A model generated the notes under the pieces. That model ran no database searches. It was not told the origin of the DNA and saw only the letters and a program-made list of their open reading frames with translations. From Casuarius casuarius (taxonomy: Eukaryota > Chordata > Aves > Casuariiformes > Casuariidae), in NCBI GenBank assembly GCA_003342895.1, contig PTFA01000418.1, positions 372,812 to 436,811 of the forward strand: a stretch of DNA of 64,000 bases, read 5' to 3'. A program made the translations under genes and the position numbers. The number at the start of each line of letters is the position of its first letter. The stretch's first letter is position 1. This document shows, piece after piece, positions 37,346-49,000 of this stretch.

Positions 37346-37987
37346 TACATGGTTTCCAGTTAGCTGATTTTTTCTATCAAGGTATCACTTAATATTGAAG
37401 ACTGGTTATGAGATTGACTTTTCCTTTGTAGAAAGGCCTAAAAAGCAGATGACGGTAGCAGTTAAAGTCAGATTAGCTTCTCAGTGTAGGTAGTAAAACT
37501 AAGGATCCTGGATCTTTTGGTTTTAGTTTTGAACAACTCTTTATAAAATATTTGGGTGACCAACACAAATTTATGAAGAATAGCTTGTAGAGAGGGGAGT
37601 GGGAAGATAATGAGGACAATAGAAATCAAAAATAACAATTGAAAAAAAATGCTCTCAGCTGTTCATTGTCTTTCAGAGCTCAAAAGCAAGCTGTATGAAG
37701 CTGAAAAATATGAACTTAGAACTGTTAAGACTTTAAAAATTCTTCAGTGCTACATTTCTTATGTAGTTGCTGTTCCCGGCTACTGTATGAGACTAAATTG
37801 ACAACCGTGATAGAAAGTGTAGTGTTCCTGAAATGACAGTTGAATTGAACATTAGGATAGCTAAATATTTCAGCACTTGGCAAAGGATGGGACCACAATA
37901 TTTTGCCATCTTAGTAGCAAACTCTGTGTTAGAATCATTTTCCATGAAACAACCCCATAAAAATTAAAATGCTTTAGAAGCCTGTCG

Positions 37988-38034
37988 ATTTTATTAAAAT
38001 TTCAATTTGGATTTTTATTAAAATTTCAGTTTGG
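37988..38034. repeat. Tandem duplication, 23-24-bp unit x2
   Basis: ATTTTATTAAAATTTCAATT... is repeated directly as ATTTTTATTAAAATTTCAGT... with one extra T and an A/G change. Confidence 0.9.
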
Positions 38035-40549
38035 AAAAAAGGGCAATCTTAGGGAAAGTCTTAGAAGTACCTTCTTTCAACAGTTTTGGAATGAACTGTT
38101 TCATTACTCTAATTTGGACACAATTTTTCTCTAAAAAACTTCAAAAAGAAAATTTTGAAAAGGAGGATTTTCAGAATGTTCTTTGTTGAATTTTGAATAT
38201 GTTCATGGTATGTGGTCATACTATGTAGCAAGTGGCAGATAAGTAGTTTTAGTAATTAGTCACCCAAGACAGTTTTTAAAAGTCACCTATAAACTAAAGA
38301 ATGCCATATATACATTCCAGTGGACCGATACTATCCCTATTTGTTACATGTTACCAGTGAACTCTTTTCATACCCCAGATAAAGTAGTGGACTCTAGTCA
38401 TTTGTATGGGATACCTTCTATGGAATGTAAATTAGATGTTTGATACAGTTTCAGTGGTGCTTTCAGGGCTACCAGCTTGTTAGCTGAATTCCTGTTCAAG
38501 GTCAGGTAAGGCAAAGGCAAAATAGCCACTGAATATTGCTCAAGTACTCTTAATAAATACAACTGTTAAGCCTAAGCTAAAAACCAGTATGAAGCTCTCC
38601 TCCTCCCTTATTCTGTAAAAAGCACCATTGTCCCTGCAGAGCCCAGTCCCAGGATGCTGTATTGGTCATCTCTTCCAACATGAGCCTGGCTACACCACAG
38701 CACGATGATAACTTTCATACTAACATAACGATTAGAAAGGAGACAAAATTTCTAGCGCTACAACACAACCTTGCTGTGACAGTAAAGCTAAGAATTGCGG
38801 TTGATGGTATTATGTAAAAATAGGACCAAGTGTGCATGATTTAAGTGCAATAGATTCCTCACAGCATCTTACTATTTCTTTACATGCAGGTCTTGTGCCT
38901 GTCTGGATTTACATAAGAACAGATATATCTACATGAGTAGTAATTTCACTACTGGAATTCTTAGTTCTCTATTTTATTGACATCCTAGGCTTCTCTGAAC
39001 ATGCATTTCATTCCTGACATTTCCTGGAGTTTTTCATAATTAAAACTGCTAATTTGATTCCAGATTTTTTTCCAAACACTTCTGAATATCCAGTTGAATC
39101 ATCCTTAGCACAAAGCAACATTAAAGTTTTCAAAGAGAAAAAAAAATAGCCCACACATCATCTCAGATGTTTTCCAGATTATAGAGGGCAAACAGTTCAA
39201 ATGACTTACAGATAATTTAATCCTAAATATACCTTCAATGCTGTAAGAATAACACAGACTAAGTTATACCAATAGGGAATTACAAACAATCAAGAGGTAC
39301 ATGAAACCATAAAATGCTCAAGAAAAGAAAAACACACTAACAGATACATGCTCATTTGTTTTTAAAAGAGAAAACTCCAAGCATGGAGTGCTCCTTACAG
39401 ATAAATAGCTTCCCAGCAGACTGTGAAAGATCAGGTAAAAATCAAGCCAAAAAAGCTTTCTTGTTTAGTTGGTTGGATTTTGGCAGGGGAGGGGGAAGGG
39501 GTTTGTTTAGAAAGATCCCCTTTACCTATTCCTACTGGCTCAAAGATTGTGGCAGGAGACAGCTGGAAAAACCTAGCACTAGGACAGACAACAGGATAGA
39601 ACTTCTGCTCTGATTTTGCTGTTTTATTCTCACAGATATTGGACTTCTCTGTAGGCCATATTTACTGCTTATTGCTCTGTCACTTGATCTGATATGCTTT
39701 GAAACTACAGATCCTTATCTGATTTTGGACTGCACAGTCTTATTTCACTATACAATCCTAATTTTGAGTTGGCACTGGAAGGATTGTGTAGAATGACAGA
39801 ATGTCTGTGCTTTTCTATTCTTTTTTCTCTATATTCTCCCCTGTTTTATAGAAATGAAATACACTGCCATTGTCAATTTCCTATGGCTTAACAGCTAAGC
39901 TATATTATTATTAAAAGAATCAACTGTCATTATGGAACATTTTAGCAAACAGAAAACAGAGGATAAGATTTGCATTCATATGATTAGTGCAAGGATAGTA
40001 AAAGTAATAGATGATTTATGGATTTAGGCAATCTGATAAAACTCATGAGACTTGCACTTAATTGCAACATTGTAAAGCAAATGTTTTCTTTCAGTGTCAG
40101 CCTTAGGAATGTTTTAAATTAACATATACAACACTGGCATGGAACCTACCACATATCTGTAGAGAAAAGAATTGATCATGACATAAAGGGCTTAAGATCA
40201 CACCAGCAAAATCCATTATGTAAATTTTCTGCTGACTAAAGTTTACAAATATCAACTGAAAAAAAACAGAGGTTTGTTAAAATAGAAATACATAAAAAGA
40301 GCCTTAAACTTAAGGACTAAAAACTCTGAAAAAGTTTTAAAAAATACACCCTTCCCTCAACAATTTGTGTTGCACAGTAATAGGCAATTATACATAGAAG
40401 TCTTTGTTTCTTTTACTAGTCTGTGGTGAAACTCAAATTATATTCTAACAGACCACAGAATAAACACCCATAATTCTCTGATACACCATGGCTTTACTAT
40501 GTTCTTGGATAACTTTATGTCACAGGGGAATTTAGGGTGAGATAGCCAC

Positions 40550-41220
40550 AGGAACTGAACACCACCACTCAGTAACTTCAAATCTAAGATTTACTTACTA
40601 AGCAGGATAGTGATTTCTATTCTGTCACACACACTGTACAGAGCACACAAAGGCCTCTGGTCCAGTGTGACCAGCACTGTGGACTTGCAGGAACAGGACG
40701 CACACTCCAGCTAGTGGAGGTGCCGTCCTTGCTGGCAGCCTGGCCTGCTCATGTAGCAGCTCCACCTTGAGCTCAGCCTTCTGCACAGGGTGGGATGCTG
40801 GTAGATGTATTCTCTCCTAAAGGGCTATTGTGTTCATTATTGATTGCTTTCTAACTTAGCTGGTCCCACAAGCTAGCAGTAGCCTTGCTGGTCATATCAC
40901 CCCAGGCAAATCTCTTTGAATTTCTCCATGTCTGAAGATGGTTATCATAGTTTCCTGGGTCACTCATGCATTACAAGGATTCTCTCTTTCCCACTTTTAT
41001 CTAAACCACCAGAGCAGGGCAGACCTAGTCCAGAGTTCTGCGGCAAGCCTCGCCCTTAATCACTATCTGTGCATTCACTGTGTTCCCAGCACATGCCAAC
41101 ATTACTTAATGAGTTAGAGCTGGGCAGAGGTAGTCAAGATCTCATTTTGTTTGGGAGATTCTTTTGGGCAGGCTTCACTCCATGGCATTTTAAATATTAG
41201 GTCAGTCTCCCACATTCATA
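40550..41220. mobile_element. GC-rich repeat-like block, possible old LTR
   Basis: A roughly 670-bp block is clearly richer in G and C and in CpG-decay products than the AT-rich flanks. It has no open frame of note. Near 40,620 TCTATTCTGT followed by a CACACA run resembles, in opposite orientation, the segment at about 36,045-36,075 of the LTR-like block. CTCCAGCTAGTGG at about 40,706 resembles its repeated motif. These hints suggest a related repeat, but the match is too short to be sure. No ends or target duplication could be set. Confidence 0.25.
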
Positions 41221-44200
41221 CACACAAGATTTTTTCATAATTGAAGAAAATATACATTTTTTGCAATAACTTCATCTGTTTTCAAATAAAATTTTGTGAC
41301 TCAGTTTATGAAATTTTAAGCTCTAGATGCCATGTACTCTATGTAGTCGCATAGATGATTAAAAATTTAATTATCCTGCATGACATCAAAAGCTTCAGGG
41401 GTTCAGTGGAATTACATCAAAATATATGTACAGTCACAGTTTGAACAATTACTTTTTCAGATAATTACTTTTTTGAGATAATTATTTATCTATCTCCTGA
41501 ATTAGGCCAATAGAGTATTCATTCAACCTAGCTTGGCATTAAGATTTATGAAAGTATCCAGTTGATATCATCTCAGTTTTGCTTTGTTTTTTCCTGTTTT
41601 CCTGTCAAGCTATATTCAGAGCCCACACTCCCCTCCCTCCCTGAAAGGGACTGCTAAGATCCACTATTTGAATCATATGATTTATTATATCAAATGAACA
41701 CGCATTATTTTCCCCAACTTTATATTTAAATATACTATGACAGAAAGTTTTCAAACTGCTACTGCATGCTTTTATCGGCATGAGGTACAGAATATAGAGG
41801 CCTCCTGATGTTTATTGTATTAGGCTGTGAATATTTCCTCTAAAATTTTTCTTTTGTTCCATGGTTATGATAAAACCCAAATCCTCCCACAGGGCTTTTG
41901 CAGTGGTGTTTTTTTTTCCCCCTTTCCTTTGCTTTCACATTCTTAAAATCTGTAAAAAGTTCAAGCTTCAGTGAAGAACTGATATTACTAGAAGAGGCTC
42001 TTTTAACAAAGCAGAATTACTTTTCTGTCTGCAACATTTTATTATGAATCAAATGGCTGAACAACTTTCTACAACTGAAAAAGCTCAAGAGTCAACACCG
42101 GAAACCTGATAGCTATAGTAAGGTAAACTAAGCACTTGAGTACTTAAACAGTTAAGTTAGACTTACTGCAACTCAGTGATTTAAGTTGGAGAGCTCAGAT
42201 TTCACCAAGGAAAGACAAATTCTCTTATATTTAATAGTATGGATTACTAAAGAATAATCATTTCCAAAAAGATTTGATTGGAAATACCGAATGTTACTGG
42301 TTAAAAACTTAGCTTCTCTGGGATGTTCTTTCCTCTAATTGAAAATTCTCACCTTCTTGAAAATGACACTAAGCTATAATTCTGTGACTGTTTGCAATTA
42401 AGACATTAATTTTGATTAAAAGATCTTTGTTTAAACATCTACCATGTCACTGAATATCAACTTCAAATATATAACAATGGAGAAATTGTCTACTTTTTCA
42501 ATATTACTAAAATATTTTAGCAGAAATTTGGAGACCACTTATCAGTCATTATCCTGTTTCCACTTCATGCTACCTTAACACTGAATTGTTTGGTTTTGGA
42601 ATGGTATCTTATGTTTTTCAAGTCCATTTGTGTTTTATAATATTGGGGACTAGCATAAATCCTGCAGGGTACCTTATTTAGTAAATTTAACCAAGAACTT
42701 CTCCTTTTACTTCTTACTGAGAATTCTAACAATTTCTTTTTTATTGTGAAATGTATTTTCTTTGCACATTCTGCAGTTGCATTTTTAAGTACTGTGTTGT
42801 TGCCCTGACAACCACAGTATCAATGTCCAGCCTATGCATCAAGACGGCTGACTACTGACTACCTTTCACTTTATAACAGACTATCTCTGGGAGGTTACAG
42901 AAGCCTAATCTAGTTTAATAACACAGAAGTCTTATTATGCACTGCACACTGTACATCACTGCACTGGGGCTCAGTACTCACATGCTGTGTCCTTAGCTCC
43001 CGTTAAACGAATAGGGGTGAAAATGCTAAGTATTTACCTCCATGACTTAGCGCCTTTCAGAGTGAAAGGCAAAGTGTCTGTACACAACTCATCTGGAACC
43101 ACTAAAGAAAAGCATCAGTCAGAATTTCAGAGAGTTTGCTGTACCTCCTGACACCACTGCCTTCTGCCTTAACACTTCTTAGTTTGCAGTAGCCAAGTCT
43201 GCTTCTTCAACCTTCACTTGCTCTACAATCCAGACTGAGGCCATGCATTGTTCACAGAGCAAGATTACTCACATTAAAATACACTGACTGGTGTGATCTC
43301 TCCCCCATCCTCTAGGCAGAGAACCTTTAGACATACTTCGTTGCTTGACAGATCCTGAAGGATTTCCTGTCTGCGCAACGTCACTGACAGGTTGTACTGA
43401 GCAGCCACGCTGGCTAGAACAGAGATGGAACAGGACATGTCTATTAGCCTACTTTCTCCATAGAGTGAAAAATAATGTTCTATTAATATATATACATACA
43501 TAATGCCTGTGTCTGGAGTCTCTACTTCCTCCCAGGACTGAGAATCAATATATCCTTTTTCTTCCAGTTCCTCTGATTATGCACCCGTTTCACATGAATA
43601 GTTAACTTTATTGTTAGCAGGTTCAATTAAACAGCCTTTATTCTACTTCCTCACTGCCTTAGGCTGTAGGTCTCCAATACTACTCAAATACAAATTCTGA
43701 ATAATAGTATTTGCATGACGACATTCCAGATAGAACAGAGGCAGCTACAAGGCAACAACGAAAGTTAATTTCTTTTTCAGGAGCAATCATCAATCATTCT
43801 TTTTTTAAAAAAGGGAGTCACATTCCACAAAGTGATTATATATTTGATATCTACCATTGATTTCTAGGAATAAACTGCTTTCAAAACAGTATTTTTTAAT
43901 CCTTCACAAAACCTGATATCCAAATATATTTCTCTTTTTTTAATAAAAAGATCATATTTTCTAGTTTGGAATTCCAGTGTTTGTCTCCTATTTTCATTTA
44001 CCCACTTAAATCATCACCTGACATATGTTGCCATATAGATATAGAAGACAAAGCATCTGTTCGGAGTTGGGTAGAACAGCATTTTGATTAGAAATGCTAA
44101 TTAAAACTTACGGACTTATTGTTGAGGGGGAAAGACCCACACCTCATTTCAAACATCAGACTGCACTTTGATGAAAATAAAGTGCTTACTCAGAGGGTGT

Positions 44201-44689
44201 TCGAACATCCTCTCTGTAGAGGATCTCTTAGAAGTTTCAGCTTCTATGAGGGATAAAGCAGGCAGTTCTGGGGTTTGTGTTGTATTCACAAAACAGACTG
44301 TGAGGCGAACAGACTTGTGCACTTCTTCTTCTTCATACTGACCTGTTTTAAGAATACTTCATCAGCATTTGGAAGGTCCAGAACTTTTGAGGGCAAAGTT
44401 CCTACAGCATATGAAATTGTTAATATCAAATTGTTAATTACCTAATACTTTAAGTTGACTGTTCATTACTCTAGTACCATTTCAAAAGTTCTCCGCTTTC
44501 TCCCCTGCTTCAACATTTTCTCATTCATAATCTTTAGACCATTAGCATTTTCCCTTGTGTACGTAAAATGAATGGTTGAACGTGGAAAGATGACTATGGA
44601 GCATATGCTTTGCTAGTTCATGTGAACTCATCTTTTCAGGTATCCCACATACCTGCCAGAAAAATTAAAGGAACATTCCTGGGACTGGG
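41221..44689. other. Unique AT-rich non-coding DNA
   Basis: No gene or named repeat is recognised. Around 41,450-41,490 the unit ATAATTACT/ATAATTATT is repeated imperfectly. Open frames are short and featureless. Confidence 0.5.
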
Positions 44690-45339
44690 CATAGAAGGGC
44701 TCATATCTATGCCAGTAAACTCTTTTCCCTCAAAATAGGGCAGCTTTGTCCCAGCTGCAGGTTAGTTGGAACAGACCCTGATATGGAACAAAGCCCACAA
44801 ACCTTTGTAACCAGTTATCAGCACATCTAATACATGCTCACTGTATTCCCCTCTTACCCTTCCACATACAGCAGCAAGTCTCCACTCACATAAGAAGAAA
44901 CCCTGCACCACACCATCAGATTGCTAGCCTCTGCTGAACACTGCTTTTTAACATACTGTACTTGACTACTAACAGTGCACCTATGGATACTCAGGTTTCT
45001 ACAGGCTCTTTTCATGTTCACGCTGAACAGCTTGGAAAATCTTCTCAAACCTAGGGTGTGGCCTGTAGAGTCACCTTTTGCCTAAGAATCAGCATCACAA
45101 AGTCCAGATGTCTGGTTCTGGGAGCCAACCATACTGTGGGGATGCTGACCACTTCAGGCTTGTGTCTTACTGCCATTGTGCCTGTTGGAGACTCTGATTT
45201 TTACACTAAGAATGCTCCCATTGCAGAGAAGAGGTGAATTCAGGAGACCAACATCTACCAATGAAATCATATAGTACCATACACTTTTATTGGATGATGG
45301 CAACTATTAAGTAGAGAACTGCCTTACAAACTCTAAAGG
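44690..45339. other. GC-richer flank of transposase relic
   Basis: This stretch matches the composition of the pseudogene that follows rather than the AT-rich DNA to its left. It may be the upstream part of the same insertion (untranslated region or a lost partner gene). I recognise no domain in any frame. Confidence 0.3.
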
Positions 45340-46045
45340 CCCTCTGCAGAGGACTTGCGCTAGCAGTCTGGCATCCATCTCTAATAAGCCCTTCTTGGTG
45401 GAAAAAGAGTTGCTGTTGATGTTATCCTCTGGGATACTGGCACTGCTGACTCCTTCCAGGCAATATTCAAGGAGTTTGGAGTCAGAAAGTCCACAGTAAA
45501 CAACATTATGACAAATGGTAAAAAGACCATCATCCTGATTGTCTACCCACAACTGGTCCACATCCACAATGTCAACAAGGCCAAGCAGGCCTAGTGTAAT
45601 CATATTGCACAACCCCAACCATAAAAGGATTTTGAAAATGGACACATTGGTAAACTCACTGAAAATACACGCTCCTTCTGTCCCCCCCTTCTCTGGTCAT
45701 GGGCCTCTACAGTATTTCTACAGTGGCTGAACCAGCTTCCAGTCCCTTATCTTGATGGGCACTATAGAATATCAGGGAAGAGTCATAGATACCGTGATTA
45801 GTTTTGCCTGAGATCTGCAGCCATTCAGACAACAACTACAAGCCCTGTGTTTGTTTGGATCAGGACCTGCAGTCTTGTAACATCTCAGTGCAGTGTTTGG
45901 CCTGCTGATTTTGAAATGTAGTCGTGATTAGCCTAGATGTTAGCACGCTTAGTGCTGTGCAAACTATCCATTATCTTGAGCACCTTATACAATCTGCAGG
46001 AAAATGCTGGCAAACCATTTCAAAAGGAGGATTCACAGCAGGATC
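45340..46045 (+). pseudogene. PIF/Harbinger-type transposase relic (HARBI1/ALP1-like)
   Basis: Three blocks occur in the order of HARBI1/ALP1-like transposase-derived nucleases. First, 45,388-45,590 (frame 1) reads GKRVAVDVILWDTGTADS and then FKEFGVRKSTVNNIM, matching the family's 'kRVAvaLw.LatgdsyrtvaxxFGVgkSTV' helix-turn-helix region; it ends at a TAG. Second, about 45,737-45,800 (frame 2) reads FQSLILMGTIEYQGRVIDTV, which resembles the 'fsvvLQAlvDhxGrfiDv' DDE-core strand. Third, about 45,964-46,020 (frame 1) reads ILSTLYNLQENAGKPF, resembling the 'aCCvLHNicexxGe' C-terminal motif. The spacing between the first two blocks is near normal; between the second and third it is about 180 bases short. 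Stops and frame changes separate all three, and I cannot find an intact catalytic aspartate set. It is therefore a dead copy, either a fossil transposon or a decayed domesticated gene. Confidence 0.55.
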
Positions 46046-49000
46046 AGGTCCTCCAGTTCCCATACATCTTGCCTGACCTCACTGCCTCCTTTTGGTTCTG
46101 GGCTTTTCCATCAAAACATTCATGAGTATTGCAGCAGCGTTCTATCAGCCATACCCCAAGGCAAGTTTTAAAAATAGATCTGGATTCTCTCTCACACTCT
46201 AACACATTGCTCTACCTTCAGCTGTTTTGACTTAAGAAATCACCAGAACAGACCAACCCAAATCTACAACAGCCTGTATCTTTTTACATATACTGCTTGC
46301 ATCTAACTGCCCCTCCCTCTCTCCACTCCCACACTATCTGCTTTTAACACAGACCAGCTGATAGGTAGTGACAAAACACAACACTGAAGCAGATGCTATA
46401 TCAGAGCCTTGCTCCCAGCTGTTCTAACCCTTTCTCTGGGTTGTTCTCCACCTGCCTCCACATTTTTCTCACACACAGTCATTCCTGATGAGCCCAGAAC
46501 ACCTACCACCCACAATCAGATGAACAGTTTCTGGGTCTATACACTAAGAGCTTGCGAGTGCTAAGTCACTTTGTTTTTACCTAACCACTGCCCCAAGTCT
46601 CTTTATCTGTGCAGTTTCTCCGCAATACCTATCAATATGACACAGACAGACATTCTTATAAAATGTTTCTTTCATGTTACAAAAGCTCTAGGAAATTCTC
46701 TGCTCCAAATTTATCACTTTGACCTCTGCTGCATGCTCCCTCCAAACAACTCAATGTACCCAATCACAGTAGCCGAATCTGCTCCTCCATTTCAAAGACT
46801 GCAACATGTATCTCATTGTATTTTCTAGGCAAAAAAAAGCATAACAACAATGGGAAAGGGAAGAAGAGAAAAGGACTAGTCGTGAACAAAAATAGTAAGA
46901 CTTGTTTTTCTGAGGGGAAAAAAAAACAAAGAGGACCATATTGCCTGGAATTTTCCATGTACACACTTCAAGGAATTTCATGGAGCCAGGGAAGAGGCAG
47001 GAATGGAACCTGAGACAGGCTGGAGTATGAGCATTAGAGATGCCAAAGAATTGGCTATCCCTTTCTCTTACCACTCATCTTCTCAGGACTGGCCGTTCTC
47101 ATCCAGGTGAAGGAGAAGGGCATCCCACCTTGGTATACAGAGTAATCTCAGAATAGGTAAGGAGAGATCTAAAAAGAGCCACATCCTTTTCACTCCTTGC
47201 CAGTTTCCTGATAGGCTGTTACGGGAGAGCACTCTTCCTTGAACCTCAGGTTGCTTTGCCCTGTAACCCTAGCCAGCTGTGAAAACAAGAGGCTGTTCTG
47301 CACCACTAAGGCTGGAAATGCACAGGATGATTCTCTCACCATGTGCGGTGTAACCAGGGTGCGGTACAACAGCACAAAGGGCAGTATGGAGTTACAAAGC
47401 CTTCTTGGATATTGTTGGAGGATAGTAACAGATCCCAGGGAAATTTTAACTGCTGAACTGTATCTAGGAACTGTTTAGGAAGATTTGTGGTTAGCATGGG
47501 CCAAACTAATACAGGTAGGATTTATAACAACTTGCTAGTGTAGATAAACATGTTCTACTTATGGGGGATGTTCTCAGGCAATTTAATTTACTAGTATAGC
47601 TGCAGCCTTAATACACATGTAGAGATTGTAGTGATTGAACTAGGACTTTCTTTTCCCAGCTGTGCTAGTTTTATGCCAGCAAATCACAACCACTGTGTCT
47701 TTGTGAAATGAGTATAGAAATTGTGTGCTGCATCAAAGATTTATCCAGAAAGAAGATTTATGGGGGAAAAATACTAATGTAATTATACCACCATTGTTGT
47801 AACTCCCTCTGATGGTACCTATTTTAAAATAAGCATCTGCAGAGAGAGTTAGAGCAAAGCCATAAAAATTGTACTGGTAAATTTTCCCATGTAGACAATC
47901 CCTAAAGGGTTCATTTTCCAATAGTAATATGTGCAGGTTGCAATATTCTTGTGACCTACAATTCTTGAGAAATTGAGAAATTACATCTATGATCATGAGT
48001 GTAACCACACTGTAGTTGTTTCTTAGTTTGGCTGTATCATGCAGTTTGTTAATTCATAACACATGATTTTCTCAAAGACCTTTTTATGTAGCATGACCCC
48101 TAATGTATTAGATTGTGGATTTTAACAGGAAAAAAAAAAAAAAGCACATGCTTTGTTCAACTCAGATCTTTGTTTTCATTATCAGAGAGACTCAAAATAA
48201 AGTTTCTTTAAGTTATTTGGTGGGAGAAAGGGAAAGGAGAATTAGAATAGAAGGGAAAAGAAGGTGACAGTTTTACCAAAACATATCCAAGTTGAAAGAT
48301 GTGTGCATAACGATATTTTATTTCAGTATTTTATAGCATAGAAATAAATAGAAGTAGTTTGAGGAGAAGGAGATGAACTTAAAGTGGTCAGGAGAACTCT
48401 CTTCCAAAGTTTCGTATCTTGCCAATATTTATCTGGGTTCCCATATGCAGCATTTGTACTTATCGCAAACACACTTGCAAATAAAATTTAATTCAACCAA
48501 ATGTTCATCTATAAGCAAACAAAAGACATCACGAATATGAATGAAATGAATTGGTAGGATCTATTTATAACTATAGTCACCAGCCAGTTTTAGCTGCAAT
48601 ATACTTCGTAATTAAGTGGATGTTTTCTCCTATTCTCTGTATTGAGAAAGCAGGCTACGGAGAGAAATCTAGATAATTAAGGTCCTCATTTGCCACCCCT
48701 ACTGATACTGATTTTAAAGGAAGAAGAAGTCAAAGAGCTCTAATACATTCCATCAGTAAGAACAGGATAAATGGAATTTTAAAGAAGAAAACCTAGGATT
48801 CCAAAATAATGGTTCACAGTGGTATTTTCTGAAGGATTTATACTACTGTACATTGGTTTAACAGTAGAACAAAGGAAAAACTCTGTATTTGCAGGTGAAC
48901 ATCATTTTACACATTACTCAGAGAGCAAGGAGGCCATTTAGGTACTGAACAAAACATACAAGTGTGAAATGCCTACATTTGATCACAAGGACTACAACTC

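Larger units (their letters stand above)
36561..40549. other. Unique AT-rich non-coding DNA
   Basis: No gene is recognised. It contains a short CR1-like scrap (37,260-37,345) and a 24-bp tandem duplication (37,988-38,034). Confidence 0.5.

Noticed and set aside
38467..38505. 39-nt micro-exon (CTTTCAG ... GTCAG|GTAAGG)
   Set aside because: The polypyrimidine tract is poor and 39 open bases mean nothing by themselves.
45307..45645. 112-codon minus-strand frame over the transposase relic
   Set aside because: It is the antisense shadow of the plus-strand Harbinger-like blocks, which match a known family while this frame does not.
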